Source: Flagellimonas myxillae (GTDB lineage Bacteria > Bacteroidota > Bacteroidia > Flavobacteriales > Flavobacteriaceae). From it: DNA of 64,000 nucleotides. The position numbers and the translations under genes were made by a program. Of this stretch, positions 8,405-16,585 are shown in pieces. The stretch's first letter is position 1. Every line of letters starts with the position of its first letter. The stretch spans positions 1,550,001 to 1,614,000 of the forward strand of contig NZ_JAMFLY010000001.1 of assembly GCF_023502235.1 (NCBI RefSeq), read 5' to 3'. The notes under the pieces were generated by a model. It did not search any database. It saw nothing but the letters and a program-made list of their open reading frames with translations, and was not told the origin of the DNA.

Positions 8405-9775
8405 TTACATCTTGATAACTCGTTTGGCTATAAGGAGCTTTCCTGTACCATCCGTTACGCGAATTACATAAAAGCCCGAGGATAAACCGTAAAGGTTTTT
8501 AATAACCAGAGTATTGGTATTCTGAAATGCCTCTTCCCTGATTTTCATTCCCATCATATTAAATACCTCGATGATGCAATCCGTTCTTTTACTTAGGTTG
8601 ATCGTAATCTTTTCGGTAAATGGATTTGGATGTGCAGTGATGATTACGGGCATATCGTCCACCAACGAATCCGTGTCTTCCCAAACAATAGGTTCAAACA
8701 ATTTTTCCGAATACGGGTATGGTTTGACAACCCGGACAGGTCCTGCCTTGCTTGTTCCTCCATTCTCGGTATCTATCAAAGCTTCAAAAGTAGAACCAGC
8801 AACAGCTTCAAATCCGGGCTGCAGGTTAATCTCGTTCACAGATTCAAACCTTGCCACCGTACCATTGGGTACTAGGAAATTATCGCCCGCTTGGATATTA
8901 AATTGGTAGTAAAAAATTTCTTCAGGATTATACGTGTTGCTCACTATATAGTTGTCCAGCTCGGCCAATCCACCATCCGCGTAGAAAACTCCTAGCGATC
9001 TTGTATCCGTAATATCATTCGGATCTACGAGTGGTAAGGTTTGACCATCAAAAACGTAGGTTCCATCATAACGCAGCATGGAAGTAGTAATGTAAGAGGA
9101 ACTCTGGTGAATCTCTTCCCAATCGTCCCATACTTTATCAACATGCGAGTGGTGAAAGTAGAAAACAGGGTCTCTGGGAGACAATGGGGTCGGCATGGCA
9201 CCGCCTACCCAAACGTGTGCTCCCCTGTGCACAGCCTGTCTTTCCAAAATGTTTGAAAAAGTAAAGAAATCAGTTTCCGCCAATAAATTGGTAATATCCG
9301 CCGGAGTAGGCATTGGGCCGTTTCCTCCAAGGTTTCTATTGAGCGACCAATCCGCATCAAAAGGTCCAAGTAAGTCGGCTGCCCAAAGGGGTCCTGTTGT
9401 ACTTTGATTGACAGCAGAATTCCAATAAGCCAAACTAATTTCTGGATTTATATCCTGTACAGCCTGTTCCATCTCGAACATCTGTCGTCTGTGCCAGGCC
9501 AAAAATATTTCCCGTTCCTGCTCTCCAGGGAGGTTAAAGTGTAAGTCGAGAGCCTCCGGAGTTGCCGTATTGTCAAAATTAAAGAACTGAGCATGGAAAT
9601 CTGCCAGGTCGTTGAATAGGTCCGGCCCTGTGCGCAATTGATAAAAAGCACTGACCAATTCAGCCTTTTCATAATCCGTCATCTCGGTAAAATTCTTTCG
9701 AATACTCTGGCCCATAATTGGTTGAAAGGCGAGTATGCCAAAAATCAGGGCTATTGTACTATATATTTTTCCCAT
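8405..9775 (-). CDS. Secreted tyrosinase with T9SS C-terminal sorting domain
   Basis: I start it at the ATG ending at 9775, because MGKIYSTIALIFGILAFQP begins a clean signal peptide; the upstream ATG at 9823 would add 16 polar residues. The 456-residue product has a type-3 copper centre. Likely CuA ligands are H61, H79 and H95 (in L-A-W-H-R-R). CuB has H183-R-G-A-H187 and the D-P-V-F-Y-F-H-H-S-H-V-D motif (H208/H209). Tyrosinases hydroxylate phenols and oxidise diphenols to reactive quinones. Residues about 376-456 form a type A T9SS sorting domain (A-H-P-N-P-F start, conserved G-x-Y-x-I-R-V block, basic end), so the enzyme is exported or surface-attached. The upstream FN3 protein gene ends about 80 bp before it and is probably in the same operon. 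A copper-type TonB/HMA pair converges on it. Confidence 0.92.
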   Translation of the reverse strand: MGKIYSTIALIFGILAFQPIMGQSIRKNFTEMTDYEKAELVSAFYQLRTGPDLFNDLADFHAQFFNFDNTATPEALDLHFNLPGEQEREIFLAWHRRQMFEMEQAVQDINPEISLAYWNSAVNQSTTGPLWAADLLGPFDADWSLNRNLGGNGPMPTPADITNLLAETDFFTFSNILERQAVHRGAHVWVGGAMPTPLSPRDPVFYFHHSHVDKVWDDWEEIHQSSSYITTSMLRYDGTYVFDGQTLPLVDPNDITDTRSLGVFYADGGLAELDNYIVSNTYNPEEIFYYQFNIQAGDNFLVPNGTVARFESVNEINLQPGFEAVAGSTFEALIDTENGGTSKAGPVRVVKPYPYSEKLFEPIVWEDTDSLVDDMPVIITAHPNPFTEKITINLSKRTDCIIEVFNMMGMKIREEAFQNTNTLVIKNLYGLSSGFYVIRVTDGTGKLLIAKRVIKM

Positions 9776-9853
9776 GGGGCGGTAGCTGAAATTTTTGTTG
9801 TAAATAATTTTCTTCGGTAACATCGAATGGTATCCAATTTTGAATATTATGTT

Positions 9854-11965
9854 TTACTGGTCTCCAGCCTTTCTGTCCAATTGGGTTTCAATCTTTTCCA
9901 ATCTTTCCAAAATACTCTTGATTGCTTCATTCTCTTCCTTCAATCGGGAAATTTCCTCTTCCTGTTCCAATAAATAAAGCGTGAGCTCTTCAATTTTTCG
10001 AAGTAGTTTAGCATCCATGTTACCCAAATCGATACCATCCTCTTTTACCTTTTGGGCACTTGGGATATTAGGCAAATGTCCAAATTCACGAATAAATTCC
10101 CTTACTTCATTCAATCGCATCAAGTCATAGTCCTTTAGGAAAACAAAGTCCGGCCAGTTACCCTGCAACTCTACTTTTACTCCTTCAGCAATAACATTTC
10201 CAGCTACAGCTAGACGATATCCTTGGGTATTGGTCGTTCCGATTCCAACATTTCTATCCGCGAATAAATCCCGTGCGGTCCAATCAACAGTTGTGAGGTT
10301 GGAATTTTCAGAAGTATAGTCAATAACGCCACCTCCGGCATTGGTCAAAACAGTCTCTGTATTACTGGCAGGGGAAGTATTTCCCGCTGCATCTTCTGCC
10401 ACTACTGTAAAATCATAGCTCGTACTCGGAGTAAGTCCCGTTACATTAAAGTTGGTGTTCACTCCTGAATTTCCGATGCTCACCCCATCTTGGAAAATTT
10501 CGTAATTGGTAACCCCAATATTATCTGTGGACGCATTCCAATTTAAATCTGTGCTGGTGGAGGTTGTATTGGAAGCGGTAAGGTTGGTGGGTGCCGTTGG
10601 ATCTTCAGTATCCGGTACACCAGGGGTGTTAACAGTTTCCGTGTTACTGGCAGGGGAAGTATTCCCTGCAGCATCCTCTGCCACTACCGTAAAGTCATAA
10701 CTATTACTGGGAGATAACCCAGTTACATTAAAGTTGGTGTTTACGCCAGAATTACCAATGCTAACTCCATCTTGGAAAATCTCATAGTTTGTAACACCTA
10801 CATTGTCCGTCGAGGCGGTCCAAGTCAAATCTGTGGTTGTAGCTGTAGTATTGGATGACGTAAGATTCGTCGGTGCAGTTGGGTCTTCCGTATCGGGAGC
10901 TGCGTTGGTTACGACCGTCTCCGTATTACTCACTGGAGAAGTGTTACCCGCGGCATCCTCTGCAAAAACCGTAAAATCATAACTTATTTCTGGGGTAAGG
11001 CCTGTTACATTAAAATTCGTTGTTACACCAGTGTTCGCAATACTTACTCCATCTTGGAAAACCTCATAATTGGTAACTCCAATATTATCAGTTGATGCGC
11101 TCCAGGACAAATCCGTGGTTGTATCGGTAGTATTGGCAGAACTCAAGTCAACAATTGCCGTTGGTGCCTGACCATCTGCAAGCGTGTTAACAGTCTCTGT
11201 ATTGCTAATTGCAGAAGTGTTACCTGCAGCATCTTCAGCAACAACTGTAAAATCATAACTTGTATTTGGTGTAAGGCCAGTCACGTTAAAATTTGTATTT
11301 ACTCCAGAATTCCCAATGCTCACACCATCTTGAAAAATCTCATAATTGGTAACGCCAACATTATCGGTAGAGGCACTCCAAGATAAATCTGTGGTGGTTT
11401 CCGTGGTATTGGATGAGGTTAAATCACTAACCGCTGTAGGAGCCTCGGTATCGCTACCATCGGCGGTAATGGAAACGCTGTCAACTATCACAGTGTTCCC
11501 CGCAACAAACCTTTGGTTAAAGGGACTGGTGTAAATCCTGATAATTGGATTTGTGGCGGTGGCCGTAACGTTAAAAACATATTCTACCCAGTCGGTGCCT
11601 AAAATTGTCGTTGTTCCAAATCCATTCATTCCAACCCAATTGGCAAAAGCCGGGTTACCAGTTGTGGAAACCATAGGGCCTTGTTTTGCCCAAATGCTTA
11701 TGGTATAATCCACTCCAATGGTAGCATTAAAGGAGTATTCCAAGGTTCTTCCATTGTTGGCAGTGGACTCCACCCTGATGGCAAAGTTTCCAGTTTGTGC
11801 TTCGGTATTGTCCGATGTTACAACTCCCAAACCTGCCCAACCAGTTGTGGCATCGGCTTCATTTTCAATCGAGGCAGCATTGGCTTGAGAATGTAAATTT
11901 TGTGAGGTTGCAGTAAATATTCCTAAACAAAAAAGAAAGGAAAAAAGTAGTAATTTCTTGTCCAT
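9854..11965 (-). CDS. Secreted protein: carbohydrate-binding-like domain, four FN3 repeats, tail-fibre-like C-terminus with coiled coil
   Basis: The 703-residue protein has a signal peptide (1-21), a CBM4/9-like jelly-roll region (about 25-169), and four almost identical fibronectin type III domains (about 173-262, 266-354, 358-448, 452-541). The C-terminus resembles Bacteroidota tail-fibre or cell-wall-anchor proteins: NVGIGTT and Y-R-L-A-V-A-G-N repeats (572-590), then G-N-W-P-D-F-V-F, G-H-L-P-N-I-P-S and D-G-I-D-L-G-N-M-D-A-K-L-L blocks, and a strong coiled coil (about 652-697). The coiled coil suggests trimers. There is no T9SS sorting domain. It is the first gene of the probable operon with the tyrosinase and could be its structural partner or substrate, which is inference. 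No enzyme domain is visible. Confidence 0.85.
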   Translation of the reverse strand: MDKKLLLFSFLFCLGIFTATSQNLHSQANAASIENEADATTGWAGLGVVTSDNTEAQTGNFAIRVESTANNGRTLEYSFNATIGVDYTISIWAKQGPMVSTTGNPAFANWVGMNGFGTTTILGTDWVEYVFNVTATATNPIIRIYTSPFNQRFVAGNTVIVDSVSITADGSDTEAPTAVSDLTSSNTTETTTDLSWSASTDNVGVTNYEIFQDGVSIGNSGVNTNFNVTGLTPNTSYDFTVVAEDAAGNTSAISNTETVNTLADGQAPTAIVDLSSANTTDTTTDLSWSASTDNIGVTNYEVFQDGVSIANTGVTTNFNVTGLTPEISYDFTVFAEDAAGNTSPVSNTETVVTNAAPDTEDPTAPTNLTSSNTTATTTDLTWTASTDNVGVTNYEIFQDGVSIGNSGVNTNFNVTGLSPSNSYDFTVVAEDAAGNTSPASNTETVNTPGVPDTEDPTAPTNLTASNTTSTSTDLNWNASTDNIGVTNYEIFQDGVSIGNSGVNTNFNVTGLTPSTSYDFTVVAEDAAGNTSPASNTETVLTNAGGGVIDYTSENSNLTTVDWTARDLFADRNVGIGTTNTQGYRLAVAGNVIAEGVKVELQGNWPDFVFLKDYDLMRLNEVREFIREFGHLPNIPSAQKVKEDGIDLGNMDAKLLRKIEELTLYLLEQEEEISRLKEENEAIKSILERLEKIETQLDRKAGDQ
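10340..11452 (-). repeat. Four direct repeats of about 280 bp encoding FN3 domains
   Basis: Four in-frame units share long near-identical blocks, such as those encoding GVTNYEIFQDGVSI and AEDAAGNTS. Similarity at the DNA level is high, with many synonymous changes, which suggests expansion by duplication followed by drift or partial gene conversion. Recombination between units would change repeat number. Confidence 0.85.
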
Positions 11966-12005
11966 ACAGAACTGGCTTTAAGGTTGAATAAAAGGGAGAA
12001 CAAAA

Positions 12006-12065
12006 CAAAAGTATAGTACCTATTATAGAATCGATTATTTTGATTTAAATTATCGATGAAACGCA
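12006..12065 (-). promoter_or_regulatory. Candidate activator-dependent promoter for the FN3/tyrosinase operon
   Basis: On the minus strand TACTTTTG (12006-12013) matches the Bacteroidota -7 consensus TAnnTTTG, but no -33 TTTG is present. In its place, read on the plus strand, are TCGATTA (12031) and TCGATGA (12053), starting 22 bp apart, two helical turns. Direct half-sites at this spacing are typical of LytTR-type regulators. The second box extends to TATCGATGAAACGCA. The regulator identity is inference. Confidence 0.4.
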
Positions 12066-12222
12066 AAAAAATACTTTGACTGAATCATTAACCCCTGGGA
12101 GACTGGAAGAGCCAACATTCTAAACATTAATCCAAGAAGAATCCAATATTAGTTTTGGCTCAATTGACTGAGATATAGAGTTCTATCCAAGAAAACCGAA
12201 CATCAATTTTATATCAATAAAA

Positions 12223-12253
12223 TTTGGTGGGTCATTCGGACGTTGTATCTTTA
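12223..12253 (+). promoter_or_regulatory. Bacteroidota-type promoter for the CapK2/ATP-grasp operon
   Basis: TTTG (12223-12226), exactly 19 bp, then TATCTTTA (12246-12253), which matches seven of eight positions of TAnnTTTG when degenerate positions are counted. Transcription would start near 12260, leaving a 5' UTR of about 110 nt before the ATG at 12373. Confidence 0.6.
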
Positions 12254-12372
12254 TCCATATTAGCCCCAGACCCTTACGCTACTTCAAATAGTGGACGTAT
12301 TGCAGATAAATGATCAGTTTGGATCATTAACTTTTATGCCCCATATAAACCAAGAACTTACCCCAGTCTCTC

Positions 12373-13698
12373 ATGAACCTTCTTTTCTCCAAACTCAGGT
12401 ATATTGCCTTTTGGGCAATTGATGCCATTAAAGGTGGAACTATTCGAAAGAATCTCCAAGACATAAAACACTCCCTTTCGCTGGATTCTTACCATCTTTT
12501 ACAACAAAAAAATGAGCCCGTTCTTAGGGAGTTGTTGGACAGTGCTTCCCAGCGATTTTCGTACTACGCTCACTTGAAGACTTATAAATCACTTCATGAT
12601 TTTCCGGTGGTAAATAAAAACATCATTAGAGACAACCCAGCCCTAAAACTTAAAAAACCATCCAAGTTGGGAAAACTTCATTCCACTTTTACAAGCGGAT
12701 CAACCGGTACACCTTTCATGGTCTATAGAACTACGCGAAAACTTAAAAGAAACATAGCCGATACCATTTACTTCGCAGGTAGATCCGGGTACACCTTAGG
12801 GGACAAATTACTATACTTAAGGCATTGGAATAGTAGCCTCAAAAAAAACAAACTAGTGGCATTTGCCCAAAATATTGAACTACTTGAAGTTGATGAACTA
12901 GAACCAAATGAAATTCAAGAACTATTAACTAAACTTGAAAAAGACAAATCTCCAAAGGGATGGCTTGCATATACTTCCGCACTAGAAAAAATCTGTGATT
13001 ATTTGGACTCCATAAATTCCAAGCCCATAGAGTGCAACGTAAAATCCATAATAGGCATGTCTGAAGGTCTTAGTCCATATGTGAGAAGTAGAATGTGGTA
13101 CTACTTTAATACCCCGATGGTGTCTAGGTACTCCAATTTTGAAAATGGGATACTAGCACAACAGACAACCCATAGCAACCACTTTGAAGTCAATTGGGCC
13201 AGTTATCATCTGGAAATTTTGGATTTCGAGGAGGATGTACCGGTAGAGCACGGGGCTCTTGGCAGAATAGTGGTCACTGACCTTTATAACCATGCTATGC
13301 CCATGATCAGGTACGACACCGGGGATATTGGGGCCATGATTTTTACCCCTGGTAGTAAATTCCCAGTACTAAAAACAGTCGAAGGCCGAAAACTGGATAT
13401 CCTTTTGAATTCCCAAGGGGAAATGATCAGTCCCTTTAAACTAATGGCCATTCTTCCAAATTTTTCCGAACTAAAGCAAATTCAGTTTCTACAGACTGAA
13501 AAAACCACCTATGTGATTAAAATTAACATAGATGTTCCCTTTCCAAGGGAAAATGAACTCGTGAACGAAACACGTAGAATTTTGGGCAAGGATGCCCAAA
13601 TTCAAGTGGAATATGTGGATGAAATTCCCTTGTTGAACTCCAGAAAAAGAAAATTTACACGAAATTTGTATACGGAACGTAGCCTACAATACGTTTAA
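12373..13698 (+). CDS. CapK-like adenylate-forming enzyme (phenylacetate-CoA ligase family), copy 2
   Basis: This 441-residue paralog of the 3740-5131 gene has the same order of motifs: TSGSTGTPF, SEGLSP, SRYSNFENGILAQQ, RYDTGDIG and GRKLDILLNSQGEMIS. As with copy 1, the expected chemistry is ATP-dependent activation of a carboxylate, probably to decorate an exopolysaccharide. The two copies differ clearly in sequence, so they may use different acids. It has its own promoter and is followed 30 bp later by an ATP-grasp ligase, with which it forms a two-gene operon ended by the terminator at 14785. Confidence 0.88.
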   Translation: MNLLFSKLRYIAFWAIDAIKGGTIRKNLQDIKHSLSLDSYHLLQQKNEPVLRELLDSASQRFSYYAHLKTYKSLHDFPVVNKNIIRDNPALKLKKPSKLGKLHSTFTSGSTGTPFMVYRTTRKLKRNIADTIYFAGRSGYTLGDKLLYLRHWNSSLKKNKLVAFAQNIELLEVDELEPNEIQELLTKLEKDKSPKGWLAYTSALEKICDYLDSINSKPIECNVKSIIGMSEGLSPYVRSRMWYYFNTPMVSRYSNFENGILAQQTTHSNHFEVNWASYHLEILDFEEDVPVEHGALGRIVVTDLYNHAMPMIRYDTGDIGAMIFTPGSKFPVLKTVEGRKLDILLNSQGEMISPFKLMAILPNFSELKQIQFLQTEKTTYVIKINIDVPFPRENELVNETRRILGKDAQIQVEYVDEIPLLNSRKRKFTRNLYTERSLQYV

Positions 13699-13728
13699 AA
13701 GGTTCATTATTATCCACCAATCCGTTAA

Positions 13729-14751
13729 ATGAAACATACCAACATACTTTTTACCTGTGCGGGACGAAGAAATTATTTGATCAACTACTTTAAAGATGCC
13801 TTGGGCGATAATGGTAATATCGTAGCCGTGGACATGCAGCTTACGGCACCAGCATTGGTTGATGCCGATATCGCCAAGAAAGTTCCCGGCATTTATGACC
13901 CAGGTTATATTCCCGCTCTCAAGGAAATTATTGAAAGTGAAAACATCGATGCGGTCATCTCCCTGAACGATTTGGAATTGCCCATACTGTCAAAGCACAA
14001 AGCCGAATTGGAAGCTTTGGGTGCCAGAATCATAATTTCCGACCCTGAAGTAATCTCCATTGCTTTTGACAAATGGGAGACCTTCACCTTCTTTCAAGAA
14101 ATTGGTGTCGATACACCAGCAACTTACCTTAATTTGGACGATGCCCTCGCTGCTATTTCTGCTGGGAATCTAAGCTACCCGGTGATTGTTAAGCCAAGAT
14201 GGGGAAGCGCCTCCATAGCCATCGATATTGCAGAAAATGAAGAAGAGCTAAGATTGGCCTATCAACTCCAACATATCAAGGTTAAAAAATCAATTTTAAG
14301 CACTGCAAGCGCCTCGGATATGGATCAGAGCATCTTAATCCAGGAAAAGATTGATGGTGAGGAATATGGGATAGATATCCTGAACGATCTTGAAGGCAAC
14401 CACTACAATTCCTTCGTGCGTAAAAAAATGGCCATGCGATCGGGAGAGACGGATAAGGCCTCATCAGTTATCAATCCCGAATATGCCGAAATTGCCAAGA
14501 AAATAGCCGAAAATACCAAACATGTTGGAAATATGGATTGCGACTTCTTTGTGAAAGGAGACAAGGTGTACTATCTCGAAATGAATCCTAGATTCGGGGG
14601 TGGTTACCCATTTTCCCATGAAGCCGGAATAAACACTCCTGCTATTTATCTAGCTTGGTTGAACGGTGATTCCAATGTTGACCAATTCAATAATTTTAAG
14701 GCAGGACTCATGTTCTCCAAATGTGACCGCATGATGCCCATCAAAAACTAA
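13729..14751 (+). CDS. ATP-grasp carboxylate-amine ligase-like protein
   Basis: The 340-residue protein has the layout of small carbamoyl-phosphate-synthase-like ATP-grasp ligases. It has a pre-ATP-grasp Rossmann-type N-terminal region (NILFTCAGRRNYLINYF; VDADI; DAVISLNDLELP), then the ATP-grasp fold with YPVIVKPRWGSAS (ATP-binding Lys) and the Mg-binding end MDCDFFVKGDKVYYLEMNPR. The N-terminal C-A-G-R-R start and this domain order are common among ATP-grasp proteins in polysaccharide clusters. The reaction would be ATP-dependent amide or ester formation through an acyl-phosphate. Its pairing with an acyl-activating enzyme suggests attachment of an amino acid or acid to a sugar, but substrates are unknown. 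Confidence 0.87.
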   Translation: MKHTNILFTCAGRRNYLINYFKDALGDNGNIVAVDMQLTAPALVDADIAKKVPGIYDPGYIPALKEIIESENIDAVISLNDLELPILSKHKAELEALGARIIISDPEVISIAFDKWETFTFFQEIGVDTPATYLNLDDALAAISAGNLSYPVIVKPRWGSASIAIDIAENEEELRLAYQLQHIKVKKSILSTASASDMDQSILIQEKIDGEEYGIDILNDLEGNHYNSFVRKKMAMRSGETDKASSVINPEYAEIAKKIAENTKHVGNMDCDFFVKGDKVYYLEMNPRFGGGYPFSHEAGINTPAIYLAWLNGDSNVDQFNNFKAGLMFSKCDRMMPIKN

Positions 14752-14780
14752 TCTGCGTCACATTAGAAAAGATTCAAATA

Positions 14781-14815
14781 AAAAGGGGAGAAAGTGCTAC
14801 TTTCTCCCCTTTTTT
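14781..14815. terminator. Strong bidirectional intrinsic terminator
   Basis: The 11-bp stem GGGGAGAAAGT / ACTTTCTCCCC (14785-14809, 3-nt loop) is followed by T6 and preceded by an A-rich run. It therefore ends both the ATP-grasp gene on the plus strand and the OmpA gene on the minus strand. Confidence 0.92.
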
Positions 14816-14832
14816 GGCACTAATATTCCAAA

Positions 14833-16008
14833 TCAAAATTCAATTATTTCCATCTCGGACCTTCGGTTCTTGGAATGCTTGGACTCTGGGCATCGTACCC
14901 CGTCCCCACATTCATTGGTCAACTGTTCTTCACCGAAGCCACCAAACCGTATCCTATTTTCCGGAATTCCCTGGGATTTAACATACTCCACGGTGCGTTC
15001 TGCCCGTCTTTCCGATAGCCATTGGTTATAATTACTACTACCACGGGAATCTGTATGTCCGGCAACCTTGACCACTAGGGTTGGGTTGTCTTTCAAAATT
15101 GTAACCAATTGATCCAGTAAACCTTTGTCCGTTCTAGTCAAATACGAGGAATTAAGGCTGAAGTAGATGTTTCCTAACTGCTCTATTTCGCTTCTGATCT
15201 TGGCACGCTTGGCCTCCTCAGCTTCCCGTTTTGCTTTTTCGGCAGCTGCCAGTTCAGCGGCCTCTTTTTCTTTTCTCACCTGCTCAGCCAATCGCTGGGC
15301 CTCCTCCTCTGCCCTTTTTTGGGCAATGGAATCCTGGACACGTTGCTGTTCTTTTTCCAGCTCTTCCAAGAGGGCCAACTTCTCTTCCCCTTTTCTGGAA
15401 AGTCCTTTTTTAACGTTAAATCGATAGGCCACGCCTATCGCATGTTGAATATGGTTGGTGGAGTTATCAGTATTCATGGTCCATTTTCCGGTGGAGTTAA
15501 AATCCAATCCCCAATGGTCCGAGAACCAAGTCCTGAAACCAACAACTGCATTATAGGTTCCCCTACCTTGATTATTTGCATCGGTGTATCCAACCCCGAT
15601 ACCTACATAAGGGTCAAAAAATCCGGTTTCCCCCAAAATCATGTTCAGGTCGTAGCTGATCCGAAAATCCAACCCCAAATAGTCCACATCTTCAGGATTA
15701 ACCGCATTATCCACTATTTTTCCTTGCTTATACCGGTTGTAAGTTGCTATGGCCTCAAGTCCAACACCGCTTTCAAAGTAGCGGCCCACACTTATTCTCG
15801 AAGGGTAAGGAACCGCGTTCCATCCATCTTGTAGATCCAACAGTTTACCAAATTCGTCACCGGAATCGTCCACAATATTGGTTCCAAGGGAAACCAACCA
15901 AAAACTGTTAACAATACTGTCTTTTTTTGTCAATTGGACGTCTTGGGCGGTCAATGCCCAGGTGAATAGCACGGCCAAGGCCGTTAGTGTAGGTTTTGAA
16001 GCTTTCAT
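14833..16008 (-). CDS. OmpA family outer-membrane protein
   Basis: This 391-residue protein has a signal peptide (about 1-21), an N-terminal beta-barrel-like region (about 30-205) and an Ala/Glu/Lys-rich helical coiled-coil linker (about 210-285). It ends with an OmpA peptidoglycan-binding domain (about 286-391) with the signature V-A-G-H-T-D-S-R-G-S-x-x-Y-N-x-x-L-S-x-x-R-A and a later N-R-R-S-E-M. The last domain binds the diaminopimelate residue of peptidoglycan and ties the outer membrane to the wall. It is a single-gene unit between two terminator or UTR regions. The long charged linker is a common variant in Flavobacteriia. Confidence 0.93.
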   Translation of the reverse strand: MKASKPTLTALAVLFTWALTAQDVQLTKKDSIVNSFWLVSLGTNIVDDSGDEFGKLLDLQDGWNAVPYPSRISVGRYFESGVGLEAIATYNRYKQGKIVDNAVNPEDVDYLGLDFRISYDLNMILGETGFFDPYVGIGVGYTDANNQGRGTYNAVVGFRTWFSDHWGLDFNSTGKWTMNTDNSTNHIQHAIGVAYRFNVKKGLSRKGEEKLALLEELEKEQQRVQDSIAQKRAEEEAQRLAEQVRKEKEAAELAAAEKAKREAEEAKRAKIRSEIEQLGNIYFSLNSSYLTRTDKGLLDQLVTILKDNPTLVVKVAGHTDSRGSSNYNQWLSERRAERTVEYVKSQGIPENRIRFGGFGEEQLTNECGDGVRCPESKHSKNRRSEMEIIEF

Positions 16009-16129
16009 TCTGTTTAGATTTGAGGTTTCCTAGAACAAAACTACACCAAGGTTTGAAGAACATGAATTTTGTGCTTTCAAATGCCTTAATTCTCGATAAG
16101 AAGATGAAGTGTTACAAAGTGCCGATAAG

Positions 16130-16582
16130 CTACCATCCCTTTTTCTGGATGTCCATTTTTTTGCTGGAAAGCGGCATTTTATAAACGTAAAATGGATAAG
16201 AAACAACTTCGGATTCCAAACCTTTATCCGAAGCGTTGTTGGATAGTTCCAAAGCCAGGGAAACCCCTGTTTCGGATTCATTTGACCTAGACAATACTGG
16301 CACTTTTTCTCCTTTTTGGCTCCCCAGGCACAATACCACGACCATTTCCTTTGAAAAATCGATTGTGGGCACGGGAAGACCCGGTTTACGGGTCCTGTTG
16401 ATTCGGGAATAGAACTTGTTCAAAGATTTAACATCCCTAATTACCCCGGCTTCATAGTCCAAAATGCCACTAAAACCATCCTGGGCCACCAAAACAATGT
16501 CTGGGTCACCTTGGGGCTGTGCTTCTTTTTGCACCTTACAGGACATTATGCAAACCAATATTGGGACAAGTACGTATCTCAT
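16130..16582 (-). CDS. Small lipoprotein, weak resemblance to PrcB C-terminal-like domain proteins
   Basis: The 150-residue product has a lipoprotein signal (C-I-M-S-C15). A region at about 50-130 resembles the PrcB-C type fold: a S-L-N-x-F-Y element, then D-F-S-K-E-M-V-V-V-L-C-L-G, followed by beta strands ending Y-P-F-Y-V-Y-K-M-P. I am not certain of the family. It starts 3 bp after bshA stops, so it is the last gene of the long minus-strand envelope operon. Its function is unknown. Confidence 0.65.
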   Translation of the reverse strand: MRYVLVPILVCIMSCKVQKEAQPQGDPDIVLVAQDGFSGILDYEAGVIRDVKSLNKFYSRINRTRKPGLPVPTIDFSKEMVVVLCLGSQKGEKVPVLSRSNESETGVSLALELSNNASDKGLESEVVSYPFYVYKMPLSSKKMDIQKKGW

Positions 16583-16585
16583 TTA

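Larger units (their letters stand above)
11966..12372. promoter_or_regulatory. 407-bp divergent intergenic region
   Basis: This is the regulatory space between the FN3-protein gene (minus) and CapK-like copy 2 (plus). It contains the plus-strand promoter at 12223-12253 and the minus-strand -7 element with upstream direct repeats at 12006-12065, listed separately. I found no ORF or RNA gene in the remainder. Confidence 0.6.

Noticed and set aside
10340..11452. Regular repeats considered as a CRISPR array
   Set aside because: Units are about 280 bp, in frame and encode FN3 domains; no short repeats or spacers are present.
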